DNA of 64,000 nucleotides from Synechocystis salina LEGE 00031 (GTDB lineage Bacteria > Cyanobacteriota > Cyanobacteriia > Cyanobacteriales > Microcystaceae). The stretch is from NCBI RefSeq assembly GCF_015207985.1, contig NZ_JADEVV010000011.1, positions 1-64,000 on the forward strand, read 5' to 3'. Each line of letters starts with the position of its first letter. The stretch's first letter is position 1. This document shows, in pieces, positions 30,187 to 39,388 of this stretch. The position numbers and the translations under genes were made by a program. The notes beneath the pieces were generated by a model. The model was not told the origin of the DNA. It saw only the letters and a list, made by a program, of their open reading frames with translations, and searched no databases.

Positions 30187-31776
30187 ATGGCTCTTGGCTA
30201 TGTTGCCCTTGTCCTCCACGCCCATCTTCCCTTCGTTCGGCACCCAGAAAGCGATTATGTTTTGGAGGAGGAATGGTTATACGAAGCCATCACAGAGACC
30301 TATATTCCCCTTATCCATGTATTTGAAGGTTTGAAGCGGGATGGGGTAGATTTTAAAATTACCATGAGCATGACGCCGCCGTTGGTTTCTATGCTCCGGG
30401 ATCCCCTGTTGCAAAGGCGTTATGAAGCCCATTTATCCTTGTTGCAGGAATTATTAGAAAAAGAAATTGTTCGTAATGAACATAACGGCCATCTACAGTA
30501 TTTAGCTAATTTCTACGCCCAGGAATTTGCCACCATCCGGGAAACCTGGGAGCGCTACGACGGCGATTTAGTCACAGCTTTTAAGCAGTTTCAAGACAGC
30601 AATAATCTGGAAATTATTACTTGTGGTGCCACCCATGGATACTTTCCTTTGATGAAAATGTATCCCCAAGCGGTGTGGTCCCAAATTAAGGTAGCTTGCG
30701 AACATTATGAAGAAAACTTTGGGCGATCGCCAAAGGGCATTTGGCTGCCGGAGTGTGCCTATTACGAAGGGGTGGAAAGAATGCTGGCCGATGCGGGTCT
30801 GCGGTATTTTCTGGTAGATGGCCATGGCATTTTATACGCCCGTCCCCGACCCCGGTTTGGCACCTATGCCCCCATCTTTACTGAAACTGGGGTGGCCGCC
30901 TTTGGCCGGGACCATGAATCTTCCCAACAGGTGTGGTCTTCCCAGGTAGGTTATCCAGGGGATCCAGTTTATCGAGAATTTTATAAAGATTTGGGTTGGG
31001 AAGCTGAATATGAGTACATCAAGCCCTACATCATGCCCAACGGTCAGCGGAAAAATATTGGTATCAAATATCACAAAATCACCAGTCGGGATGGGGGACT
31101 GTCGGAAAAGGCTTGGTACGATCCCTACTGGGCCAAGGAAAAGTCCGCTGAACACGCTGCTAACTTTATGTACAACCGCCAGCAACAAGTGGGTCACCTA
31201 GCGGGCATTATGGGACGTCCTCCCCTGGTCGTGTCCCCCTACGATGCCGAACTGTTTGGGCATTGGTGGTACGAAGGGCCATGGTTTATTGACTATCTAT
31301 TCCGCAAATCCTGGTTTGATCAAGACACGTTTGAGATGACCCATTTGGCGGACTATCTGCGGGGGAATCCCAACCAACAGGTTTGTCGTCCTTCCCAATC
31401 CAGTTGGGGTTATAAAGGTTTCCATGAATATTGGCTTAATGAAACCAATGCTTGGATTTATCCCCACCTACATAAAGCTGCTGAGCGTATGATCGACTTG
31501 AGTTATCGAGAGGCGGTGGATGAGCTGGAAGAACGGGCTTTAAACCAAGCGGCGCGGGAATTGTTGCTGGCCCAATCCTCCGACTGGGCGTTTATCATGC
31601 GGACGGGAACCATGGTGCCCTATGCGGTACGCCGTACCCGTTCCCATCTGTTGCGCTTTGATAAATTGTTTGATGATATTCGGGCTGGCAAGGTGGATGC
31701 GGGTTGGCTAGAAAAGGTAGAAGTTATGGACAATATTTTTCCTAACATCAACTATCGAGTTTATCGACCGATTTAA
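30187..31776 (+). CDS. Glycoside hydrolase family 57, branching-enzyme type
   Basis: A 529-residue GH57 protein. GH57 motifs visible: HLPFVR near residue 13, GATHGYFPL (about 144-152), WLPECAYYEG (about 184-193, with the nucleophile Glu), and SPYDAELFGHWWYEGP (about 353-368, with the acid Asp), with the tryptophan-containing C-terminal region with the usual SSDWAFIMRTG. This pattern is that of the GH57 1,4-alpha-glucan branching enzymes, which act on glycogen. Whether it branches or only hydrolyses cannot be told. The GHL10-like gene starts 14 bases downstream. Recalled as sll0735. Confidence 0.88.
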   Translation: MALGYVALVLHAHLPFVRHPESDYVLEEEWLYEAITETYIPLIHVFEGLKRDGVDFKITMSMTPPLVSMLRDPLLQRRYEAHLSLLQELLEKEIVRNEHNGHLQYLANFYAQEFATIRETWERYDGDLVTAFKQFQDSNNLEIITCGATHGYFPLMKMYPQAVWSQIKVACEHYEENFGRSPKGIWLPECAYYEGVERMLADAGLRYFLVDGHGILYARPRPRFGTYAPIFTETGVAAFGRDHESSQQVWSSQVGYPGDPVYREFYKDLGWEAEYEYIKPYIMPNGQRKNIGIKYHKITSRDGGLSEKAWYDPYWAKEKSAEHAANFMYNRQQQVGHLAGIMGRPPLVVSPYDAELFGHWWYEGPWFIDYLFRKSWFDQDTFEMTHLADYLRGNPNQQVCRPSQSSWGYKGFHEYWLNETNAWIYPHLHKAAERMIDLSYREAVDELEERALNQAARELLLAQSSDWAFIMRTGTMVPYAVRRTRSHLLRFDKLFDDIRAGKVDAGWLEKVEVMDNIFPNINYRVYRPI

Positions 31777-31790
31777 ACTTAAATTATGTA

Positions 31791-33002
31791 ATGTTTAAGT
31801 TTTGTTCTCGAAAATTCTTGCGGGGTTTAGGATTATTCTTACTGACAGTTAGCCTCATGGTTGGCACAGTTTTGCTGTGGGAAAATTCCCTGGCTTCCCC
31901 CACTAAAGTTCGGGGGGTTTGGTTGACCAATGTCGATAGTAATGTGCTTTACGATTCAGCCCAATTAAAAACGGCGATCGCCGACTTGAAAAGCACTAAT
32001 TTCAATACCCTGTACCCAACGGTGTGGAACGATGGCCATACCCTCTATCCTAGTGCCGTGGCCCAACAATGGTTAGGGCAAAACCAAGATCCCAAACTAG
32101 GCGATCGGGACATGTTGGCGGAGGTAATTAACCTAGGCAAGGAAAAATCTTTGCGGGTTATTCCTTGGTTTGAATTTGGCTTTATGGCCCCGGCGGACAG
32201 TGAGTGGATCAAAAACCATCCCCATTGGTTGACCGCCAATGCTCAGGGGGAAACTATTTGGCTCGAAGGGGGCGTTATTCCTCGGGTGTGGTTAAATCCT
32301 CTCCATCCCGAAGTACAACAGCTAATTACTGCTTTATTGGTGGATTTAGTCCGTCGGTACAATGTCGATGGCATTCAATTGGACGATCATTTTGGTTATC
32401 CCTACAATTTTGGTTATGACCCCATCACTGTTGAGTTATACCGCCAAGAGACAGGCAATGAACCGCCCCCGGCCCCTGAGTTAAACCTAAATCAAAACTG
32501 CGTTAGCTCCGACCCTGTTTGGCAGCAATGGACCGATTGGCGATCGGCTAAAATTAGTCGCTACGTGCAGAGTTTAGTGCCCATTTTAAAAGCAGTAAAA
32601 CCGGATTTGATCATTTCCATTTCCCCCAATCCCCAAACCTTTTCCAAAAATTGCTTTCTATTAGATTGGCAAACTTGGCATCAAGCCGGAGTGGTGGATG
32701 AGTTGGTTCTACAGATTTACCGAGAAAAACAAGCCTCTTTTACCGGGGAATTACAACAATCTTTAGTACAACAAACTAAAATGGAAATCCCCGTAGTAGT
32801 GGGCATCCTAAGCGGCTTAAAAAATCGTCCCATTCCTCCCCAAAGAATTCAACAGCAAGCCCAATGGGTTGATGATCAAGGTTTTGCTGGCACTTCTTTC
32901 TTTTTCTATGAAAGTTTATGGAATCTGGAAACGGAAACCAGCCCTAATCCCTTCGGTTTACGGCAACAGTGGCAAAGATTGTATCGACAGCTCAACCGTT
33001 AA
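31791..33002 (+). CDS. GHL10/GH10-like secreted or anchored glycosyl hydrolase
   Basis: A 403-residue protein with an N-terminal signal anchor (about 10-32) and a TIM-barrel of the GHL10 type (DUF187). Conserved pieces: RGVWLTNVDSNVL (about 41-53), NTLYPTVWNDGHTLYPS, VIPWFEFGF (about 118-126), RVWLNPLHPEVQQLI and VDGIQLDDHFGYPYNFGYD. The family's substrates are poorly known, probably cell-wall or exopolysaccharide sugars. It follows the GH57 gene by 14 bases, so they may share a transcript though one is cytoplasmic and one exported. Confidence 0.82.
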   Translation: MFKFCSRKFLRGLGLFLLTVSLMVGTVLLWENSLASPTKVRGVWLTNVDSNVLYDSAQLKTAIADLKSTNFNTLYPTVWNDGHTLYPSAVAQQWLGQNQDPKLGDRDMLAEVINLGKEKSLRVIPWFEFGFMAPADSEWIKNHPHWLTANAQGETIWLEGGVIPRVWLNPLHPEVQQLITALLVDLVRRYNVDGIQLDDHFGYPYNFGYDPITVELYRQETGNEPPPAPELNLNQNCVSSDPVWQQWTDWRSAKISRYVQSLVPILKAVKPDLIISISPNPQTFSKNCFLLDWQTWHQAGVVDELVLQIYREKQASFTGELQQSLVQQTKMEIPVVVGILSGLKNRPIPPQRIQQQAQWVDDQGFAGTSFFFYESLWNLETETSPNPFGLRQQWQRLYRQLNR

Positions 33003-33039
33003 CTTGATCGCTCATTGGGTAACAACTGGGAAGATTTAG

Positions 33040-33167
33040 AAAAGTGACTAACCCTTTGAGAAAGTGCTTGAAAAGCTCTCCTGACTACCCACGCTTGGGG
33101 ATAGATTGGATACAAATCCTCCAGCCCCAGGTAATTTAGGGGAAAACTAAAGCTTCGCCAACAAGTT
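33040..33167 (-). repeat. Copy of the dispersed palindromic element
   Basis: On the minus strand it follows the ggtA TAG directly with AACTTGTTGGCGAAGCTTTA and GTTTTCCCC and closes with GAGAGCTTTTCAAGCACTTT. It fills the gap between ggtA and the convergent GHL10-like gene. Confidence 0.6.
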
Positions 33168-34259
33168 CTAAGTAATCGCCGTTTCCATTTCCCGATCAAA
33201 GTAGTAAAAGCGGTGAGCATCAACCACAAACTTAACTGAGTCTTTTTGTTTAATATTTACCCTGGGGTCAATGCGGGCCACAAATTCTGTGCCGGCGGCG
33301 GTTTGGGCATAAACAATCAATTCATTACCCATCATTTCCACTAGGTTAATGGTAGCGGGTAATTCCAGTGGCTCAATTTCTAGCGGTAAGTACTGGGGAT
33401 GATAAATATTTTCAGGGCGAATACCGAGGGTAACGGCACGATCGCCGTTTTTAGCTACGGTTTCTGGTGATGGTAGGGCCACACCATCTAAATTAAGTTT
33501 TTCTTCCCCTGCTTGACTTGATCTTTCTACCTGAAAGAAGTTCATGGCGGGACTGCCAATGAAACCAGCCACAAATAGGTTAGCGGGCTGATTATATAAA
33601 TTAGCGGGGCTATCCACCTGTTGTAGAATGCCATCCTTCATCACGGCAATCCGATCGCCCATGGTCATGGCTTCCACCTGATCGTGGGTAACGTAAATGA
33701 AGGTGGTGGTCAGATCGCTATGGAGTTTGCTGATTTCTTTGCGGGCCTGCACCCGGAGCATGGCATCCAAATTGGAAAGGGGCTCGTCCATCAAAAATAC
33801 GGAGGGTTTACGCACAATGGCCCTACCCACTGCCACCCGTTGCCGTTGTCCCCCAGACAATTCTTTCGGTTTACGGTGTAGTAGTTTTTCAATACCCAAT
33901 TGTTCAGCGGCACCATACACCCGTTGCTTAATTTCGTCTTTGGACTTGCCCTGTAAATCGAGGCTAAAGGCCATATTGTCATAGACGCTCATGTGGGGAT
34001 AGAGGGCATAGGACTGGAACACCATGGCAATGTCCCGATCTTTGGGGGATAGTTCATTCACCCGGCGATCGCCAATGCAGATTTGTCCTTGACTAACGGT
34101 TTCCAGCCCGGCCAAAAGTCGTAGAGAAGTGGTTTTGCCACAACCGGACGGCCCCACAAACACTAAAAATTCCCCGTCTGCAATCTCCAAATTCAAATTA
34201 TTAACGGCGACATAATCATCAAACTGTTTAGTTACCTGTTCAAAACTGACACTAGCCAT
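33168..34259 (-). CDS. ggtA: ABC transporter ATP-binding protein GgtA (glucosylglycerol uptake)
   Basis: A 363-residue MalK/UgpC-type ATPase. Walker A GPSGCGKTT (about 36-44), signature LSGGQRQRVAVGRA (about 134-147), Walker B VFLMDEPLSNLD (about 154-165), switch His in VTHDQVEAM, and a C-terminal MOBE/OB domain (about 235-355). In PCC 6803 GgtA (recalled as slr0747) powers uptake of the osmolytes glucosylglycerol, sucrose and trehalose with GgtB-D, coded elsewhere. It lies downstream of stpA in the same direction, which supports the osmolyte role. ATG at 34259 preferred to the one 6 bases upstream. Confidence 0.92.
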   Translation of the reverse strand: MASVSFEQVTKQFDDYVAVNNLNLEIADGEFLVFVGPSGCGKTTSLRLLAGLETVSQGQICIGDRRVNELSPKDRDIAMVFQSYALYPHMSVYDNMAFSLDLQGKSKDEIKQRVYGAAEQLGIEKLLHRKPKELSGGQRQRVAVGRAIVRKPSVFLMDEPLSNLDAMLRVQARKEISKLHSDLTTTFIYVTHDQVEAMTMGDRIAVMKDGILQQVDSPANLYNQPANLFVAGFIGSPAMNFFQVERSSQAGEEKLNLDGVALPSPETVAKNGDRAVTLGIRPENIYHPQYLPLEIEPLELPATINLVEMMGNELIVYAQTAAGTEFVARIDPRVNIKQKDSVKFVVDAHRFYYFDREMETAIT

Positions 34260-34381
34260 AGGCAAAAATTACGATACAACAAAAAAATCAAACGGTGAAA
34301 ACTAACTGGTGCAATCCCTTCCATAACTCCCCGGCAATGGGGAACCCGGGGCGACCACAGAGGACGGCTCAACCACTTTAA

Positions 34382-35650
34382 CTACTGGGAAAAATGGGCT
34401 CGTCGGCGCTGGGCCGCCTGTTTAAATGCCGCTACATATTGGTCATGGCCACCAGGAAAAGCCACATTGATCTGCAATGGATCTTCCCGATCCCGCATAT
34501 CCCCAGGGCCTGCCACCACTTGGGTTTGCCCTGCCACGGTTTCTAGTTGTAGGGGTTGACGGTTTTTTACCTCCCCTTGGGAACTGTCCACATACACCAC
34601 TAAGTTACCCTGATTTCCCAAATCTCCCAAGTCTTGGATCAATTGCAAAAATTGGCGATCGCTCCCGCCGCGTCGAATTTCCCCGGTAGCTTCATCCACC
34701 TGGCTAGTGATCGTATCCCCGACCCCAATGATTAGGGGCATCAAGTCCAGATCAAATTTCGTTTTCACCAAATGCAACAAATCCTGGTGGGATGGGGGGG
34801 CTTGGCGAGCACTAAAACTTTCCCCCAAAGGATATTGCCCCGTCCGACTGTGGTAGTAACGGTTCAACAAGGCCAAAACCCCCGCTTCTTTCACTCCCCC
34901 CCGCAACATAAACTGAAAGTCGGTGGTGCCGGAATCTCCAGCCTTGGCCCAACGAATAATTTCCTTACCCTGTTCATCCCGGCCCAAATTAGGGGCATAG
35001 TGGACGAAAAAACTGTTACCCAAACCCTGACCCCCCGCATCTGCCATTAGTTGGTCCAACAATTGAGCCATGGTTTCCTGTAAATCCCGGTAAATTTGCG
35101 GAGTGTCCTGTAACAAATTAGCCAAGGTATTTAAATTCGCTGTGGGGGAAGCCACATTATCTAAAACCGAAGCATCGATGCCCATTTGCAACTGCTCCGG
35201 GGACAAGGAATGGTGGCGATCGCCAAAAAAAGTCTGTAAGCAATTGGTAATTCTCTGGGGCACTGCCGCTAAAAACTCCAACTCCGTTTGCCCCACTCCG
35301 GGATGACTCACCTTGCCATGACGATCCTGCCACTGCACTCCCCCGGCCGCCAAACCAGGCAAATATAAACCCTCCTGTTGCACAAAAGGTACATCCCCAA
35401 AGGCCCGTTCCACAATGCCCTGTACTCCTCTTTTCCCCACATGCTCCCCATTGGTCAACACATAAAAATGCTCCGCAAAGAGAGTGGTGGCCCGGACATA
35501 ATCAGCATCAATGCGACGGCCAAGGGGGTCTTGCACTAACTCCATGCAAACCCCATCCAGGTCTTGGACAATGAGTAAATTTTCAGTTTGGATTAAGGTT
35601 TGACAAAAAGCTCCATGGTCGAGGGAGAAACGTTGTTGGTGTAATACCAT
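34382..35650 (-). CDS. stpA: Glucosylglycerol-3-phosphate phosphatase StpA/GgpP
   Basis: A 422-residue HAD-like phosphatase that removes phosphate from glucosylglycerol phosphate, the second step of salt-induced glucosylglycerol synthesis. The N-terminal DLDGVCMELV (about 31-40) is the HAD nucleophile motif DxDG, and GVGDTITSQVDEATGEIRRGG (about 303-323) gives the late acidic motif with GD. The start MVLHQQRFSLDHGAF matches the PCC 6803 protein, recalled as slr0746. It lies 122 bases upstream of ggtA and 38 bases downstream of an EAL response regulator. Confidence 0.94.
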   Translation of the reverse strand: MVLHQQRFSLDHGAFCQTLIQTENLLIVQDLDGVCMELVQDPLGRRIDADYVRATTLFAEHFYVLTNGEHVGKRGVQGIVERAFGDVPFVQQEGLYLPGLAAGGVQWQDRHGKVSHPGVGQTELEFLAAVPQRITNCLQTFFGDRHHSLSPEQLQMGIDASVLDNVASPTANLNTLANLLQDTPQIYRDLQETMAQLLDQLMADAGGQGLGNSFFVHYAPNLGRDEQGKEIIRWAKAGDSGTTDFQFMLRGGVKEAGVLALLNRYYHSRTGQYPLGESFSARQAPPSHQDLLHLVKTKFDLDLMPLIIGVGDTITSQVDEATGEIRRGGSDRQFLQLIQDLGDLGNQGNLVVYVDSSQGEVKNRQPLQLETVAGQTQVVAGPGDMRDREDPLQINVAFPGGHDQYVAAFKQAAQRRRAHFSQ

Positions 35651-35688
35651 TATTGATTTGATTAATTTTTCGCATCTTGACTGGACTA

Positions 35689-36954
35689 TCAGCGGCGTAG
35701 AGGCAAAATAGGACTGTCCGTGCCCCGGCTTAACAACTCGGTAAAATCCGCCACTGGCAGAGGACGACTAAAAAGATAGCCTTGCAACTCGTCACACCTC
35801 ATGTCCGCAATGGTATCGTATTCTGCCCAGGTTTCCACCCCTTCGGCAATGACCCGCAACTCCAGTTCGTGGGCCAGGTTGATGATCGAGGCGGTGATAG
35901 TTTTGTTTTTGGCGTTTTGATCAATGTGACGAATAAAGCTTTGATCTATTTTCAGAACGTCAAAGGGGAACTGCTGCAAATAACTCAGGGAAGAATAACC
36001 AGTACCAAAGTCGTCGATCGCCACGCTGAAGCCCCCAGCCCGGAGCCCATTCAACTGGTCAATGGAATCCTGGACATTTTTCACCAAGAGGGTTTCGGTT
36101 AATTCCACTTCCAATTGTTGGGGACTAACATCATATTTTTGGGTGCCGAGCCGCAAAATAGAAATCAGATCTTCTCCATGAAATTGTTGGGCAGAAATAT
36201 TGATCGCCACTTGCACCGGATCCAGCCCTAGGCAGTGCCATTGCTGACATTGACGCAAAGCCGTTTCAATCACCCATTCCCCCACCACGCTGATAAAGCC
36301 TGTTTTTTCGGCGATCGGGATGAAAATTCCTGGGGAAACAAAGCCTTTACGGGGATGATGCCAACGGATGAGCGCTTCACAGCCGATCAGACAATGGTTA
36401 TGAATGGCTACTTTCGGTTGGTAAAAAAGACAAACTTGTCCGGTGTTTAAACCCACTTCCAAATCTCGCCAAATTTCTGCCTCATCGGGGGTTAAGGTCG
36501 GTGTGCCTGTGCTACTGGAGCGGCGGCGCCTATCGCTGGACGAAAGGGGCAGATTTCTCTGATAAAAGGCTGATAACTTGGCTTGTTTTTGCAAGCGGCT
36601 ATTAACTGCATTCAGCAAATCTTCTTGTTTAAAAGGCTTGATTAAATAATCATCTGCTCCGGAATTCATCCCCTTGCGAAAATCTTGCATAGTCCCCAGG
36701 GCCGTCAGAAAAATGAAGGGAATGGCCGCTGTTTTAGGGTTCTGTTGTAGGGCTGTAATCAAGCCGTGGCCGTCCATTTCCGGCATCATCACATCACAGA
36801 TGATTAAGTCGGGCATCACCTCCAGAGAGTTGAGCAGCCCCATGGCCATAACCCCATTTTCCGCTTCTAGAATCCTGTAGTTTTCCAAACTCAGAGTTTC
36901 CCCAATCAACTCCCGGATAATACTTTCATCCTCAACAACTAAAATAGTACTCAT
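35689..36954 (-). CDS. Response regulator with EAL cyclic-di-GMP phosphodiesterase domain
   Basis: A 421-residue REC-EAL protein. Receiver domain (about 1-120) with phospho-acceptor Asp in LIICDVMMPEMDG (about 50-62) and K in LIKPF (about 103-107). EAL domain (about 165-410) with CEALIRWHHP (about 189-198), the metal-binding NISAQQF (about 250-256), ELTETLL (about 282-288), DDFGTGYSSLSYL (about 315-327) and DVLKIDQSFI, and the late EGVET. All catalytic motifs look intact, so it should cleave c-di-GMP to pGpG. Its histidine kinase is not adjacent. It is 38 bases upstream of stpA, so it may be cotranscribed with the osmolyte genes. Confidence 0.92.
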   Translation of the reverse strand: MSTILVVEDESIIRELIGETLSLENYRILEAENGVMAMGLLNSLEVMPDLIICDVMMPEMDGHGLITALQQNPKTAAIPFIFLTALGTMQDFRKGMNSGADDYLIKPFKQEDLLNAVNSRLQKQAKLSAFYQRNLPLSSSDRRRRSSSTGTPTLTPDEAEIWRDLEVGLNTGQVCLFYQPKVAIHNHCLIGCEALIRWHHPRKGFVSPGIFIPIAEKTGFISVVGEWVIETALRQCQQWHCLGLDPVQVAINISAQQFHGEDLISILRLGTQKYDVSPQQLEVELTETLLVKNVQDSIDQLNGLRAGGFSVAIDDFGTGYSSLSYLQQFPFDVLKIDQSFIRHIDQNAKNKTITASIINLAHELELRVIAEGVETWAEYDTIADMRCDELQGYLFSRPLPVADFTELLSRGTDSPILPLRR

Positions 36955-37185
36955 AGGGATTAATCAATCAAATCTTTGTCGGGGGTGCCAGGGCAGTTTT
37001 TCGGGCGGGCTCTGATTGTCATCCTAGCCTAATTTCCCCGATTTCAAGACCAAATTAACTTGATTTTTCTCCTTTACTGTCCCTAGGTGCAGGTTGTCAG
37101 GTCAGGCTAAGATGGTGATAGTTACTACGACTACCCCATCCTCCATTCATTTTCCCTCGGCGATCGCCCTGTCTAGACTTCCACT
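36955..37185. promoter_or_regulatory. Divergent gap between the EAL regulator and leuC
   Basis: A 230-base gap between divergent starts. It contains one HIP1 octamer near 37160. A GTGATAGTTACTAC stretch at about 37111 could be read as a loose NtcA-like GTN10AC half-match; I give it no weight. Confidence 0.35.
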
Positions 37186-38592
37186 ATGAGCGCAAGAACC
37201 TTATTTGACAAAGTTTGGGATCTCCACACCATCAGTGTTTTGCCATCGGGTCAAACCCAACTCTTCATCGGGTTGCACCTGATTCACGAAGTCACCAGTC
37301 CCCAGGCTTTTGCCATGCTGAAGGAGCGGGGATTGCGGGTCATGTATCCAGAAAGAACAGTGGCCACGGTGGACCACATTGTGCCGACGGAAGATCAACA
37401 ACGGCCCTTCCAGGATTCCCTGGCCGAAGAAATGATGCAGGCGTTGGAGACCAATACCAAGGCCCATAATATTCGCTTCCACCCCATTGGCTCCGGCAAT
37501 CAGGGCATTGTCCACGTCATTGCCCCGGAACAGGGCCTAACTCAACCGGGTATGACCATTGCCTGTGGCGACTCCCACACTTCGACCCACGGAGCCTTCG
37601 GGGCGATCGCCTTTGGCATTGGCACCTCCCAGGTGCGGGACGTATTGGCGGCCCAGAGTTTGAGTTTAAACAAATTAAAGGTGAGAAAAATTGAGGTTAA
37701 CGGTGATTTAGCGCCAGGGGTCTATGCCAAGGATGTTATTCTCCACATTATCCGCAAATTAGGCGTTAAGGGCGGTGTCGGCTATGCCTACGAATATGCC
37801 GGGTCAACCTTTACCGCAATGGACATGGAAGAACGCATGACCGTTTGCAATATGTCCATTGAAGGGGGGGCTCGCTGTGGTTATATCAACCCAGATGAAG
37901 TGACCTTTGCATACCTGAAAGGGCGGGAGTTTGCTCCCCAAGGGGAAGATTGGGACAAGGCTGTGCAATGGTGGCGCAGTATCGCCAGCGACCCCGATGC
38001 AGTCTATGACGATGTGGTTTCCTTCCGGGCAGAGGACATTGAGCCCACCGTTACCTGGGGCATCACCCCCGGCCAAGGCATTGGTATTAGTGAACCCGTT
38101 CCCACCCTCGACAGTCTCGACCCCGATGACCAGGCGATCGCCAGCGAAGCCTACAAATATATGCAATTCCAGCCGGGACAACCCCTAAAGGGCACCAAGG
38201 TCGATGTTTGTTTCATTGGTAGTTGTACCAACGGCCGCCTGAGTGATCTGGAAGAAGCAGCTAAGGTGGCCAAGGGTCATCAGGTAGCAGCGGGGGTAAA
38301 AGCCTTTGTGGTACCTGGTTCCGAACAAGTGAAACAACAGGCCGAAGCGGCGGGATTAGATCAAATTTTTCAAGCGGCGGGCTTTGAATGGCGGGAAGCA
38401 GGCTGTTCCATGTGTTTGGCCATGAACCCCGATAAACTCCAGGGTGATCAACTGAGTGCTTCTTCCTCCAATCGCAACTTTAAGGGGCGCCAGGGTTCTG
38501 CCTCTGGTCGCACTTTGTTAATGAGTCCAGCTATGGTGGCGGCGGCGGCCATTACGGGGCAAGTGGCCGATGTGCGGGAACTAGTCAGCTAA
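37186..38592 (+). CDS. leuC: 3-isopropylmalate dehydratase large subunit
   Basis: LeuC (468 residues) with LeuD isomerises 2- to 3-isopropylmalate in leucine synthesis. Aconitase-fold motifs: [20 protein letters not shown] (about 128-147), the cluster cysteines in FIGSCTNGR (C at about 347) and [11 protein letters not shown] (C at about 407 and 410), with [10 protein letters not shown] further on. A 4Fe-4S cluster is expected. leuD is not in the window. The ATG at 37186 starts with [14 protein letters not shown], as usual. Recalled as sll1470. Confidence 0.96.
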   Translation: MSARTLFDKVWDLHTISVLPSGQTQLFIGLHLIHEVTSPQAFAMLKERGLRVMYPERTVATVDHIVPTEDQQRPFQDSLAEEMMQALETNTKAHNIRFHPIGSGNQGIVHVIAPEQGLTQPGMTIACGDSHTSTHGAFGAIAFGIGTSQVRDVLAAQSLSLNKLKVRKIEVNGDLAPGVYAKDVILHIIRKLGVKGGVGYAYEYAGSTFTAMDMEERMTVCNMSIEGGARCGYINPDEVTFAYLKGREFAPQGEDWDKAVQWWRSIASDPDAVYDDVVSFRAEDIEPTVTWGITPGQGIGISEPVPTLDSLDPDDQAIASEAYKYMQFQPGQPLKGTKVDVCFIGSCTNGRLSDLEEAAKVAKGHQVAAGVKAFVVPGSEQVKQQAEAAGLDQIFQAAGFEWREAGCSMCLAMNPDKLQGDQLSASSSNRNFKGRQGSASGRTLLMSPAMVAAAAITGQVADVRELVS

Positions 38593-38694
38593 GTGAATTA
38601 GAAGGGGGAACTGCCTGCCAGAACTGGCCGAAAAAGAATCTGACCAGTCATCTCGCCGCTGCCATAGTATCTGTTATCCTCGGTTACCACTAAA

Positions 38695-38814
38695 AATCTG
38701 TTTTAACAACTTCCCGCCCCTCAAATTTGGAGCAAATTTTAGATAAAAGTCCTTTTATTGGCGTTGCTTTAGTGGATCGATTGAGGGGAAAAACTAAAAC
38801 TTTGTCAACAGGCC
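38695..38814 (-). repeat. Long copy of the dispersed palindromic element
   Basis: On the minus strand GGCCTGTTGACAAAGTTTTA and GTTTTTCCCC directly follow the SH3 gene TAG; it ends with CGGGAAGTTGTTAAAACAG. At about 120 bases it is one of the best copies, with recognisable inverted ends. Confidence 0.65.
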
Positions 38815-39267
38815 CTAGGGGCTTGCCAATTTTTCCAGATTGCCTGAACGCACCCATCCCTCGGTGCCCCCCACCCGTAACTTTGACCACTCCCCCTCGG
38901 TGGCCAACACCACCACTTCATCGTTGTAGTTAATGGTGGCGAGGGAATCAGAATCCCGATCCGGCTCGGTACGCACATTTAAGCCCCCATTCCAAATGAC
39001 CTTAGCTTTATAAGCCCCAGGGGGAAGCTCTTCTGTGGGGGAAGGGGAAGGACTCGGTTGCGGTGATGCTTGGGGCGATGCTGTCCCCGTGGGGGAGGGC
39101 TTGTCATCTTTGGGCTGACTTTGTTCTTCAGGAAATAAGGGCTTTTCTGGATTAGCCGCAAAACGGTTGAAAATCAAATAGCCCGCCAGGGAAATCCCCC
39201 CCACAAACAGGGTCACCCCCAGGATAAAGCCGATGAAAAACTGTAACAGCCCGGACAAACCTTTCAT
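38815..39267 (-). CDS. Membrane-anchored SH3b-domain protein
   Basis: A 150-residue protein. An N-terminal span (about 8-32), a Pro/Ser-rich linker (about 45-80, PSPSPSPTEELPPG) and a C-terminal bacterial SH3 domain (about 85-148, with LNVRTEPDRDSDSLATINYN and WVRSGNLEKL). Such proteins often bind the cell wall on the periplasmic side. The ATG at 39267 is preferred to a TTG at 39276. The stop codon abuts a dispersed repeat. Partner unknown. Confidence 0.82.
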   Translation of the reverse strand: MKGLSGLLQFFIGFILGVTLFVGGISLAGYLIFNRFAANPEKPLFPEEQSQPKDDKPSPTGTASPQASPQPSPSPSPTEELPPGAYKAKVIWNGGLNVRTEPDRDSDSLATINYNDEVVVLATEGEWSKLRVGGTEGWVRSGNLEKLASP

Positions 39268-39388
39268 ACTGGTCAACGAATTTGCACAATAATGCTGGGT
39301 TATTTTAGCGAATAGACAATCTTCACCAAGGGAACCTCTGCCTTCGTATCGATGGATTTGGCCCAGATTAGGTTCCGTTCCCCATTGC

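Noticed and set aside
37105-37130. NtcA-like GTN10AC upstream of leuC
   Set aside because: The pattern is too loose to stand without expression evidence, and GTAN8TAC is not matched.
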